This document shows, piece by piece, positions 22,289-33,715 of a stretch of DNA of 64,000 nt. The notes beneath the pieces are model-generated. The model saw only the letters and a list, made by a program, of their open reading frames with translations. It was not told the origin of the DNA and ran no database searches. A program made the translations under genes and the position numbers. How positions within the stretch are numbered: position 1 is the stretch's first letter; every line of letters begins with the position of its first letter. The DNA comes from Anisus vortex (taxonomy: Eukaryota; Mollusca; Gastropoda; Planorbidae), in NCBI GenBank assembly GCA_949126835.1, contig CASBPS010000100.1:62001-126000 (forward strand), written 5' to 3'.

Positions 22289-24670
22289 TATCTTTAATTA
22301 AACCACGATGATAAAATCACGTGTAACACTACACACAAATAATCACATGGAACACTCGGATCGGCCATCTTGGATCCGCCCCCTTCTGACCCGCCATATT
22401 GGACACCACTTAAAAGACTTAAGTTACTTAAATTTTAAAATGTTTAATCCTAATAAGTAAAAATTACACGACAAAAATTAAAAGATACAACCATTTAACA
22501 AACTGACTTTTAATAGATAAAGAGACACTTATTGTACATTTATACATTCAAAATATATAAACTATTGTAGTATAGTATTTTAGTAACTTTAAAGAACTCT
22601 CTTATTTGCATACACATACATACACATTCAAAATACGCATACACTAAAATAATGTACTTTGGGAACTATCACAACATCTAGACTTTCAATTTTGCCCTGG
22701 AGCTCTTAAAATGTTTAGTGTTTAGGCTTTTAAAACAATGATTATCAATTCAAATTTGAAATATGTATGTTTAAAAGGGAAAATTTTAAACTAGTTGAGT
22801 AAAATGTATTTACATGTATTATCAATTAAAATTGAAAGAATAATTAAAATATACAAATGTTAACTATGTAAGTAAAACGTTCGTAAATAAAAAGGGTGTC
22901 TTATTAAAGAATTTAAACAAAAGTTATATAATGTAAGCCTTAATTAAAGAAATATACGCCTCTTAATAAGTAAAAACTCGCCTTACAAGATATGTATGAC
23001 TTTAAAAAAAAAAAAAATTCGTTAATTAATTTCGTATAAAATATAGAAATTACTAGTTTTAGTAAGTAAAAAATTGTATTTACTTATCGTTTAAATTGTA
23101 AAATATAAGTTTAAAAAAATAAAAATAATGGTGTTATAGTAAGTCACACATTGCATTTAACGATTAAACAATTTAAATTCTTTAAATTGAAAAGAGATAT
23201 ATTAAAAAAACGAATACTCGAAATACAAAGAAAAAATACCCCCAAAACTAATGCAAATGATAAAGACAAAAAAAAAATATCATGGGAAACGTAAGTTGTA
23301 AAGAAAAAAAAACGTTTAGTGCTACTTGAATTATCTCCCATAGCAGGCTTTGAAAGGGCAGTTTTATCTCTTTTTCACACCAGGTCATTAAAAAGCGAGT
23401 GAAGCGAGATCAAAAGACTTTTCTCAACAGATGAAAAAGTCATTAACAGCGCGAGCGAGAACAGCACTACAAAAGAATTTCCACAACAGCTGAAAAAGTC
23501 ATTAAAAGACGCGCTGAGCGATAAAAACAAACAGCTGCTCAGGTAAAAGTTAGACAGCGATGTGAATAAGCGCCTCAGGGGTTCTAAAAATGTTAAAGGA
23601 TATATGTTTAGACTTTCAAAACATTGATTATCAATGCAAATTAAAAATAATTATGTTTAAAAGAAAATTATAAAATAGTAATTATGACTAAAAACTATAA
23701 TTAGATAATTAATTAAGAATAAAGAAAAATACTGCCTCCAAGTAAGTAAAAATGTAAAAAAGTATATAAAATGTGGTCTATCTAGTAATAATTACGGTCC
23801 CTTTGTAATTAATAAACGCCCCTTTACAAGCTAATTAATGTTAAAAAAATTATAATTAGTTAATTAATAAAGTATACAATTAAGAAAATTACTGTACCCC
23901 AGTAAGTAAAAATGTATCAAAATAAATAATTAGTGGTAATTACGGCCCCTTAGTAATTAAAAACGCCCTTTTACAACTTAATTATGGTTATAAAAAGTAA
24001 AATTAGTTAATTAGTTAAGATAAAATTAAGAAAATTACTGTGTCCAAGTTATTAATAAGGCACGTTATTAGAGAATTATTGATTAAAATGTGATAATTAC
24101 GGCCCCTTAGTAATTAATAAACGCCCTTTTACACGCTAATTATGGTTAAAAAAATTATAATTAGTTAATTAATTAAGTATACAATTACTCTATCCCAATA
24201 AGTAAATGTGCCTCTTACAAGACAATTATTGATTAAAATGTAATAATTACGGCCCCTTAAAAATTAAAAACGCCCTTTTACATGCTAATTATGACTATAA
24301 AATAATAATTAGTTAATTAGTTAAGAATAAATTAAGACAATTACTGCATCCAAGTAATTAAAAATGACCCTTACAAGACAATTATCGATTAAAAGATGCT
24401 AATTAGGTCAAAAAACACAATAAACTTATTTTACTATTGAAAATTATTAAGAACACTATACAAGTAACCAATTAATTAATATTATCAAATAATTATAAAA
24501 TTTTAGAACCGCTGAACCTTATAAAGACCATTATAAAACAATGGGAGAAATAATATGACATGTGTCAATCATTGTAAGACAATGGGAAAATCAATCATTG
24601 TAAGACAATGGGAAAAAAATAATTTTAGAACCGCTGACAAAATGTATTACCCTGAATTAAAAAACCCTCG

Positions 24671-24781
24671 TGTAACAACACGACAAGACACCATCTTGGA
24701 TGACGTCACTTCCGGTAGAGGTCACTTCCGGTAGGGGTCACTTCCGGGTCAAAGGTCACTTCCGGGTCAAAGGTCAACTGA
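24671..24781 (-). promoter_or_regulatory. Arm-tip cluster of ETS, CRE and YY1-like motifs (right)
   Basis: Mirror copy of the left tip cluster. It lies about 250-360 bp upstream of the gene B start codon at 25031, so any enhancer activity would act next to the gene B promoter. Confidence 0.6.
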
Positions 24782-24835
24782 GGAGCTGTGGAGCGGCTCC
24801 ACAAATGATACCTGAAACGACCCTACTACACTACT

Positions 24836-24841
24836 TACATG
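24836..24841. repeat. Target-site duplication TACATG, right
   Basis: Matches 9870-9875 exactly. Confidence 0.9.
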
Positions 24842-25030
24842 CATCTGCAATTAAACAACTTAATACTATTGGCTAATAGCATATCTCTTTTGTTAACGTA
24901 ATTACTGATCGACAAAGATATATGACCAATTATTAAGTCTATACAACATATATATTAAACACAGTTTTATTGTCCTATAGTAGTCAATAGTGCAAGATCA
25001 AAGCATCATCACACCTACTTTATTTACAGA
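24842..25030 (+). promoter_or_regulatory. Probable 5' region of gene B
   Basis: Only about 190 bp separate the inserted element from the gene B ATG. A TATATATTAA stretch lies at about 24949-24958. Transcription start not determined. Confidence 0.4.
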
Positions 25031-25954
25031 ATGATGGGCTTATTTCAACATGTGCGAATCACAACTTTCATATTGATTATTACTTCTTTAAACATTTATT
25101 GTCAGGGTGAGTTTACTGTTTTTACATTACATTATTAAAGCTAGACAATAGATGATTAACAGATGAGTAGCTTATAATACCTTACACAGGCTCCTTCTTT
25201 TTACAAGATTATTGTCTCATGTCCTTATCCGTGGATTGAGTCTAGTAGTGTTACATTTCTGCATTGTTTGGGCTAACCATTATACGCGCTGAATATATAT
25301 ATTCATCTATAATTATACATAAAAAGTAACCCATGGAAACGACGAACGTTAAAAAATAAAATCATTTACTTTTACAAATAGGACTACATTATTTAACAGT
25401 TTTAATTTGCATCTAATATTCCTTTTAATTCTCTGGCAACCGGAATAGATGTAGTTTATAGTTTTCCATTGACAAAATCATAGCGAATTAATACACCATA
25501 GGTCAATAATTCTAATAGTCATAAGTCAATACATTCGGAAACATGAGTTTTCGAGTCATTAAATAGCAAGCACACTTTTAAAAATATTGAATTCTTCATA
25601 ACAATCTTTAGATTTATCAGCTTATCCCCCCCCTCCCTCCCACCCGCCACTCCCCCAACTTTCCAACACGGAACAAAAATTTATTTTGAAAACAAAGGTT
25701 AATAAGGGAATTGAACATATTATATTATATTAAAAACATCTAAAGAAAACACAACATATTAAGAACAATAACTTGGAATACAAATACATATTGTTGTTCA
25801 TGGACAAATTTTAGCCTGTAGAATTGTGATAAAGCATGTCTCCCCCCGTTCCTAGTGGCTACGCCTATGGTTATAATGTCTGGCTTTACTAAAGTAGTAG
25901 CAAAGCATGCCCGTTCGACGAATTTAAGGACAGCGAATTAGCGTTTACAAGTAT

Positions 25955-26110
25955 GTGTGCCATAGTAGGAGATTGATGACCAGTACAAGGGCCACAATGC
26001 CCAGCAGCCTTTACTTTTCTCTAACGAATGTCATGTACCCATCAGAGCTGGGTAATCTCAGAATCAGAAACAGCATCCAGACCCTGGAACAAACCCTAGC
26101 TTTCATAAGG
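25955..26110 (-). mobile_element. tRNA-type SINE fragment (minus strand)
   Basis: The complement matches the body of the SINE at 43266-43500: CAGCTCTGATGGGTAC, GTAAAGGC and TGTGGCC-type words in the same order. Confidence 0.6.
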
Positions 26111-26829
26111 ATTCATACGCAGAGCCAGTACGCAAGCCGAACGGTCGGTCTCATAAACAGTTGTGATAATGTCTGGTATCATACACGAATTGTGATAAAA
26201 TATAACATCTAGTGGTGAAAAATGGCAGCCGTATTACTATAAACTTAAGACGGTTTTATTTTTAAATATCAACATTTCACCAATATGACGTAAAACTATA
26301 TAAAACACTGGCATACGTTGAAAATTATAATTTAAAGCTAAATTATAAACCATTAAAAATCAATGGAATAGGTTCCGTAAGTTCAGAATATTTAACTGAA
26401 GATGTCGATTGTTGAAAGTTAGACTATCTTAACTTACTATATCAAAGTTAAAGTAAAGCATAAGGCAGGCCGTGTGATTTGATTCACAAGAGGTATTGAA
26501 AAACTTGGTGGACGGACTAATAATTAAGGACTATCATCACAGTTAAATATCAAGATTTATAAAAACAAATTCCTTATAATTAAAATATACATGTTAAAAA
26601 ACAATGTTATTCAACCTCCTCACCAGATTTACTTAGTTACGTCATCTAGACACCTAAGCCACGCCTATACGTGCAAGTAATATTTGTTTATACATTCGCC
26701 GAGTAGCTTGATTGTATGATTGTTATAGTGAACCAGACCCTGGACATACGACTAAAGACTAGGGCCATAACAACGGTATTGTTAAATATATGCATAATAT
26801 ATAGTAAAAAGTATAGCAACCTTCGGACC

Positions 26830-26995
26830 AAACTGATCATATGGCTGGTGAAGCAGCGTTTACCAGTTTCTGTGGCCACGGCATACTAGGGGATGTGTGG
26901 CCAGCACAATGCCCAGCCGCCTTTACTTTACCCCAACTAATGTCAGGTACCCCTCAGAGCTAAGTAGACTCAGAGACACCCTCAAGTCCTGGGGA
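26830..26995 (-). mobile_element. tRNA-type SINE fragment (minus strand)
   Basis: The same family reads on the minus strand: ACCAGTTTCTGTGGCCAC, AAAGGCGGCTGGGCATTGTG (complement) and CAGAGCTAAGTAGACTCAG. Better preserved at its 3' half than the copy at 25955. Confidence 0.6.
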
Positions 26996-27832
26996 AAAAA
27001 TATATATTGTATTATTTTTTTTATTTTACCTTAAGCTGCTTGTCCTGATGGTTTCTTTGGTTCTAAATGTCAATACAAATGTCATTGTGTTGATGGCTGT
27101 AATGAAGCAGGGAATTGCTCAGGATGTAACGCAGATCTGGGTTGTCGATTACGTGAGTAAAAAAGGGTTCGATTATAGCTAGTTATACGATACTAGATAC
27201 ATTTTCATAAACCTAATAAAAAAAACACATTTAAAATGATCTTTTAAAATAAAACCAGCACATTACAGGTAATCAAGAATTTGAATAAATAAAAAAAAAA
27301 ATATATATATATTAAAAAAAAAGAAACTTGTTTTACTGTTTACGAATTCAAGATCATATCTTTCAGATTTATCACACCAAGTAGGTAGTGCGATTTGGGT
27401 ACCTAATACAAAATGACTTTATATATTGTGAAAAAGTTGATAATGAAAAAAAAATGATTAGATTGGCCTATTAATATAGGCCCTTACTTAATTTTCTACT
27501 TTAAAATAATGACGCAATATGCACACTTTTCCAAGTAATCATTCAATTTGTTTAAAACATATTTTAAATAATTTCACATGTAGTCATTTCATATGCATTC
27601 ATTAAATCATACATACGAAATAAATTACCATATTTTTGTCCATTGCCAAGACTGTGCAAAAGATGAACCCAATTGTTATCCAATAACCAATGCGTGTGAG
27701 GAAAAATGGTTTGGACTGGCTTGTCAATATCGTGAGTAATGTAACATATTGTTATTTATATGTTAGTAGATAAAGAGTAGCAAATAAAATGTAGATAACA
27801 CGCAGATCTAATGAGATAATTAAATTACCCAT

Positions 27833-28100
27833 AGGGCACACTACGTTGTATCAACGTGAAAAGCCCATTGTACCGCAACAACATTTCAAGTCTTTTTTTT
27901 TTGTTTGTTGTAGTTGTGCCTGTAGGCTATTTCACATTTAATTATAACTGCTGTCAAAATTCAATGATAGATGTATCAGTCTGGTGACTGGCAGCCACGT
28001 CTGTACCCATGGGCCTCAAAACCTGGCGAAGTGTGTAAACCACCGATACGTAATTTAGGTTAAGTGGCTATAGGGCACACTACTTTGTCAGTCGGGCTCT
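27833..28100. repeat. Short inverted-repeat fragments with TAGGGCACACTAC termini
   Basis: CATAGGGCACACTACGTTGTATCAACGTG at the start and TATAGGGCACACTACTTTGTC at about 28069 share an end with the hairpin element at 47446-47551 and with a piece near 29340. These look like ends of one miniature element family. The whole copy is not delimited. Confidence 0.4.
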
Positions 28101-28292
28101 GGAACAGTTCCGCCTTCGCCTGATCGAGCGCCTTTGGTTCTACGACCGTTGTAATCCTGTCATATGCTTCGTTGTGCTCCAGGTTACTGAGAACCCAAGC
28201 AGCCCCTTTCCCCTCCCCCCCCACACACAAATTAAGAGATTGATTCTGGCTTCAGGTGAGCTAAGCCAGTGCTTTAAATTGGGTCCCAGGAC

Positions 28293-29066
28293 TAGGGATG
28301 TTAAAACCGGTTTTTCTTTAAAACCGGTTTTCGGTTCTATAAAACCGGTTTAAAACCGGATTTTGTTTCCCCTCCCACATCCCTTGCGCAATGTCACAAA
28401 AGTCACAGCCGGAAAGACCATATGTGCGTAGTTTTGTAGGTATAAGCTTATTTGAAATATAGTTCAAATTTTATTAGTGTTTGCAGGGCATTCAAGAGGT
28501 TGATTTGTGTGAATACAATATGATTTTGTACACTTTAACATAAAATTCTTTAGAACTAAAAAAATATGGGCTAATTTATTAAAACCGATAATAGTTTTCA
28601 ATGGTGATAATCAAATTTCCGATTATCGTTGACCATAATATTAAAAGCATACTGCCACTACTCCGGCTTGTCAGTTGGGAACATAGTTTACAACGAGCCA
28701 GATCGTTAAAGACGTTTTTATTAAATTTCCCCACACATAGGATTGTAAATGTAACTTAACATTTGGTTTGATGTTGTTTTTATCGCAAGGCATAGTTGGT
28801 ATTTGGAAAAAAAGAAACACAATATCTAAGACGAAATAGTGTTAGCAAGGCATTTCAAGAATTGTTTTGTGCCAATCCAACATTGTTTATTCAAAATATT
28901 TCCATCAGAACCCCCCCCCCTCCAAAAAAAAAAAAAAGGCTGTGCTACTTGAAGTAATTATTACCTTCCAAATGACAAACTGAAATCCGGTTTTAAAAAT
29001 CAAAACCCGTTTTTGGTTTTTAAAAACCGGAATCCGGTATTTGCCGGTTTTCGTTTAACATGCCTA
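28293..29066. mobile_element. Non-autonomous hAT-like element
   Basis: Starts TAGGGATGTTAAAACCGG and ends GTTTAACATGCCTA. The flanks CCCAGGAC (28285-28292) and CTCAGGAC (29067-29074) match at 7 of 8 bases, the duplication length of hAT elements. Subterminal AAAACCGGTTTT words repeat at both ends. No transposase. Confidence 0.7.
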
Positions 29067-29074
29067 CTCAGGAC

Positions 29075-29470
29075 ATACAGGCATACTGGTAACGTAAGAG
29101 CAGACCACCACAAATGGGAGCCAAGCACCACGACATACACCTCTAAAAAGGCCAGAACAATGATCCGAAGATGGGAGACTGAAAAATGGAATGAGAGTTG
29201 GGACTAATCCGATAAAGACCGAGATGTCTGGCGGCATCTGTCCCTCCTTGATCGCGCCGACCCATGGTGGCGGGTAAATCGGTCGGAACAATCCATTATA
29301 TAATTATATCACAATTCCGCATTGGCCACTGGCCCATTAGGTCATTAGGGCATACTTTGTCAAGTTTCGACCTAACTTTGAATCGCGGTGTCACCACTAT
29401 GGGGAGGATGAGGAGACAGTGAAGCACATCCTGCTTCAGCTATCGAAAAGGTGGGACGGGTCTATCCACT
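29075..29470 (+). pseudogene. Decayed LINE/RNase H-type C-terminal fragment
   Basis: Broken frames include RRWETEKWNESWD and further on a Cys/His-rich tail around 29380-29440 (CRHCGEDEETVEHIL-like once frames are ignored). This resembles the C-terminal zinc-knuckle end of some insect and molluscan LINE polyproteins. Weak but ordered evidence. Confidence 0.4.
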
Positions 29471-29559
29471 GTTCTCAGATGCACGGCATATGCCTATTAT
29501 TTATCCGGGGTTCTAAGAGATTGAAAATTCCAGCTCTCACTCCAATCGGAGTTCAAGTC

Positions 29560-29660
29560 TGATGTAGGCATATTAAGTAGGCCTATAATGGGTATTTATG
29601 CCTAAGCTCTCACTCCAATCGGAGTTCAAGTCTGATGTAGGCGTATTAAGTATAATGATT
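29560..29660 (+). repeat. Two direct copies of a roughly 70-80 bp sequence
   Basis: GCTCTCACTCCAATCGGAG followed by TTCAAGTCTGATGTAGGC occurs at about 29532 and again at about 29605. Confidence 0.6.
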
Positions 29661-30083
29661 ATTTATGTCTAAATTACGAGTTGCCAAAAATTAAGCTTAG
29701 ATGAGTTATTATGAATTTTAGCTTTAAAAAAAATAATATTAAAACGCTATAAAATCGTTTCTGCACAATTTAATGTTTTTCTTTAATGCTGTTAATAACT
29801 TTAATTACAATATATATATAGTGACGTGCTTGATAATTACAAATCGCAATCTAATATATTTTAAAGAGATTAATACATTAATTTTTTTAAAGAGATTAAT
29901 AATTTTTTTTTCTTTGAACAGAAAATCTTGTAAATTTGTCACGATTTGAAGACGGATTTCATAGAAAAAAACTTACCGACAATGTGGACAGAACTTGTAT
30001 CCAAGACGATGAGCAAAATATTACCCTCAGTTGGACACAACCTTATGTATTCATCTGGCTGAGAATGGTGATTAAAAATGAAA

Positions 30084-31785
30084 GTAATTTATGTTTAATT
30101 TTTATATTAAATTATATTTAATTTCAACGGGACTAATGATTTTTTGTTAAAAATGTAACTGCAAATTGTATTCTTTTACTAAAGTAAAACACTAGATTTA
30201 TTAAATCACCACTGTAAATATTGATTTTTTTTTAAATTAACGTATGAACTCATTATTTTAAAAGTATTCATTAATTGTATAAAGACATTGTTGTATAATT
30301 TTATTATTTTTAATTTTATTTAAAAAATGCGAGTTATCACTAGTATACATTTAGGTATGCCAGTGACATTATTATTGTAGAAATTTAATAGGAGTGAGCT
30401 CCCCTAATCTTTTCTGCAGACGACTAACAGTCCTATTTTCTGACTGTGATTTCATATACATTTTAATATCAACAGTAATTATCATCATATTCTACTATGT
30501 GTTTGTGTTAAAGTATTAAATAAATTGGGTAAGCCGGTAAGCCTAATTCTTTGGGGTTAATGGTTCACGGAAAGTAGGGTATTCTAAAAAATTCCAAATG
30601 AATTTTTTTCTCGTGGACTAGTCTAGATGTCTAGGACTAGATCTAGTCTAGAGCTATTATTATTACTTGCTATTATATAATTATTTAAATTATCATTATT
30701 ATTTTTGAATCTACTACTAGGCGGCGGCTTGTTAGGCCTATTTATTGTCACCATTGTCAAACTACTGAATTTGAATCGAAGACTATACTATTGAACTATT
30801 GATTAGTACCTAAACCAGGTTACTCTAGACTCTAGCAGACTAGTAGCCTAATCTAATACTAATATTAATAGTAGGCTATAGTAATCGTAGCAAGCGCGGC
30901 AGACCATTTAAAAAAAAAAACATAAATAATTGTCCTATCTTTTTTTTAAAAATAGGCCTAGATCTAGTCATTGTTTTAGCTTTGCAATTATCCGATAAAC
31001 ATAGAGACAAAAACACTTTCCTTATAATTATAACTTATGCATTATCCCTTATTAACTTATTACTTATTAGTAATATTAGGGCCCTGCGCCTTATGATATG
31101 CCCATATGCCGTATGCCGCATTTATGCGAGAACAAAAAATGCATATACTATAGGGCCTAGGTCATATAGGCCTTAGTAGCCTACTCTTTCTTTCCGATTG
31201 GCCTTCGAGCATGGAATGGGTTGCCTGAACAAACCAGTAAAAACTTAACACTATTTAAAACACTAATATGATTAATAAAATGCAATTAAGACTAGACTCG
31301 GACCACAGAGTAGGACGCAATATCAATAATCTTCTTTATAGAAGGGGCGTCTGTAATGTAGGCTATAAGAAAAGATAAGGGACGTGACGTCACTATTCCC
31401 CCTCCCCCCGACGTCACTCCTGCTAACTCGATATATTTAAATGTTTGAATTGTTTGCTCCATGTAGACCTACCAAAATTTCCAGTCAGAATTCCTTAAAA
31501 CACATGGAAATAATAAAACAAGTAAAAAACACACAAAATATATTGTAATAAAGACACATTCTTGCCTTAAATAATAAGAAGGCTGTGGCTATTTGTACAC
31601 TCAGTGTACAAATATACTTCACTAGTCTATCTGTACACGACATGCGCTGTGATTATAATTGTAATTGTAATTTTACAAGTCAGTTATAAAAGATTGACTT
31701 GTAAAAGGGGCAAGGGTGTTAACTCTCAGCAGCAATACGGACCATTGACTGTGCCTCGAAACCAGAGCAGAATTACTATTTGCTG
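30084..31785. other. Gene B intron, mostly featureless
   Basis: AT-rich sequence rich in CTAGATCTAG/GGCCTA words. No exon, transposon end or coherent open frame identified. Confidence 0.4.
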
Positions 31786-32525
31786 TGTGTTGTATAAAGA
31801 GGGGACAGGTTCTACCCTGCTGTTAGTCGTAGTCATAATAGTTAATTTTTTTTTAAATTCAATTATAGTAGGCCTATAGCCTCTCCAGTTAAATGCGATT
31901 GTTTTTTTTAATAATTAGCAAATTACTTTTACTGTTTTTTCTTTTTTAAATAATAAATAGTTTATCATTATATTTATAAATAATTCAGACGGGTCTTTTA
32001 TGTCACAAAAATTATTATTTTTTTAGTGTATGTTCTACAGCCTAACCTACTAAACCAAAAAAAAGTCAAGATCTAATTACCAGTTGCCTTGATAATAAGA
32101 TAAGAATTCCAAATTCCAACTATACACACAAATAGAATACTTGGCTAATATGGACTTAATGATATTGCTCAATGCTCCACCCAAGACAATAACATACAAC
32201 AAAACAAGTAAAATCTCTTCACAACACTTCATTCAGTATCGGAAACAGAACATCAAGCAATCATATATATAGCCTACCGGTATATATAGGCCTGTAAGGG
32301 TATCTATAAGTATAAGGATATGATTAAATTATGATACATAAAGAAAAGCCAAAGAAATAGCTTAACAAAACTACAAGTTTAATCAGGACTAACAATATTA
32401 GAAAAGAGTACATTAAAAAAAACAACATTCGCGTTCAACTGGATATACTATAATTGAATTTTTAAAAATAATTAACGACTGACCGCAGGGTAGAACCTCT
32501 CCCCTCTTATAACTGCGCACCGTAC
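31786..32525. repeat. Inverted repeat pair in gene B intron (possible miniature element)
   Basis: About 100 bp at 31786-31900 (GAGGGGACAGGTTCTACCCT, then AAATTCAATTATAGTA) recurs inverted at about 32430-32525 with scattered mismatches. The spacer of about 530 bp is non-coding. No target duplication identified. Confidence 0.5.
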
Positions 32526-33715
32526 ACGGATGTACAAATAGACACTTCCTAATCAGAAAAAGAAAAACACCAAATCCTATGCATGCATAGTTGACTAGCC
32601 CTCTGTGAGCATATGGGTCTTATGGAAGTCTACATCAGGTCAGGTCGCTTCCTTTCTCAAGGCATGTGATAGATTTCCCTTCTGCCTCTAGAAACATTAA
32701 CAGTCTTACTTTATATATTTAAAATCCTTGACATGTCCTTGGTAGCGTGATTCATTTCTAACTAGGAATTAGATACAAATTAGTTCAAAAGATAGTCAGA
32801 TGAAAAGAAAACCTATTTTTAGATCCTACAGTAATTTAGAAATGTGTCAAGTCCGATGAAAGTTTTCATTTTATTATGAACTTGTGTTTCCAGCACTGGC
32901 ATCTGATATTAAGATACTTTTTCGTTCAAGTGCAAGTGATGATTCACCATTAATGGCCTGTAATAATCAACAAGTTTATTTAGTTAAACCTCAAACTGTG
33001 GACATACGATGTGATCTTAATACAACATTTCAACAGATTATCATTACAGGAAGATCTATATGTAGCCTGTACATCAGTGGCGGTAATTTTTTCACACAAT
33101 TGAAAATATTCTTATTAAAATTATTTGTCTATAACTATTTTTGGAGCTTCAATTTTACAATACATTTTTGACTATGAATATATTCATTCAATGTGTTTAC
33201 TTTTTTTCAATCCTAGGGCGCAATATAGCTTTACATGAAACCACTCGGCAATCCAGTGATTATGCAGACAATAATTTTTCATCTGACTTTTCTAAGAGCA
33301 GTAATGCTGTGGATGGAAAAATAGATTACGACTATAAGCACAAAAGTTGTATACACACAGCAGGAAATGATTTAAGGCCTTCTTAGGAGATACAGTTTAG
33401 TCCTAAATCTATTTCCAGATATATAATTTATAACAGATTAGGTAGGTATAATAGATTCCAGATATATCATTTAAAACAGGCTATTTACATTTATCAGCTT
33501 GGTCCTATGTTTGTAAAACTGATAATTATTAAATAAGCTATATATTTTTTGTCTAGAGATTACCATATATCTGTGTTTTAAGTTGTTTATTGCTCAATGT
33601 TAAATGCGCTCTAAGCTTTTATATTATGTTTGTTGGTAGTGATATACAAATATAATTATTATATCAGTTATAACAGGATAGGTATGTAAAATAAAATTAA
33701 TATATAAGTATAGAC

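Larger units (their letters stand above)
9876..24835. mobile_element. Palindromic Polinton/Maverick-like element with two captured-type genes per arm
   Basis: Termini are AGTAGTGTAGTAGGGTCG and its exact complement, flanked by the 6-bp duplication TACATG. Arms 9876-16538 and 18180-24835 are inverted copies with very few differences, around a loop at 16539-18179. From established knowledge, Polintons/Mavericks make 6-bp duplications, have AG..CT termini and are 15-20 kb long. Family assignment rests on these end features only, because I find no DNA polymerase B, integrase, packaging ATPase, protease or capsid gene. The contents per arm, from the tip inward, are a motif-rich tip, AT-rich repeats, 160-bp repeats, a Bcl-2 gene (transcribed outward), a pyrimidine-rich repeat tract and a spliced 120-residue gene (transcribed towards the loop). 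It could be a non-autonomous derivative or a fold-back genome of a related virus-like element. An assembly fold is less likely given the scattered differences between the arms and the exact target duplication. Confidence 0.8.
18180..24835 (-). repeat. Right 6.66-kb inverted arm
   Basis: Reverse complement of 9876-16538. The shared sequence ends abruptly at the loop side after GGGAAAAG (left) and its complement CTTTTCCC (right). Beyond that the loop flanks differ. Confidence 0.95.

Noticed and set aside
9876..24835. Herpesvirus or piggyBac-herpesvirus (Teratorn-like) origin of the palindrome
   Set aside because: The duplication is TACATG rather than TTAA, and no herpesvirus core gene is visible.
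9876..24835. Palindrome as a pure assembly artefact
   Set aside because: The arms differ at several sites, the loop is asymmetric and a target duplication flanks the whole. It cannot be fully excluded without reads.
29013..29207. Coding exon of gene B between 27731 and 29922
   Set aside because: The exon phases join directly from 27731 to 29922, and the frame starts inside a hAT end and continues into LINE-like remains.
31604..31879. 91-codon frame with two hydrophobic stretches
   Set aside because: It overlaps the inverted repeat at 31786-31900 and shows no signal peptide context or homologue. Probably chance in AT-rich intron.
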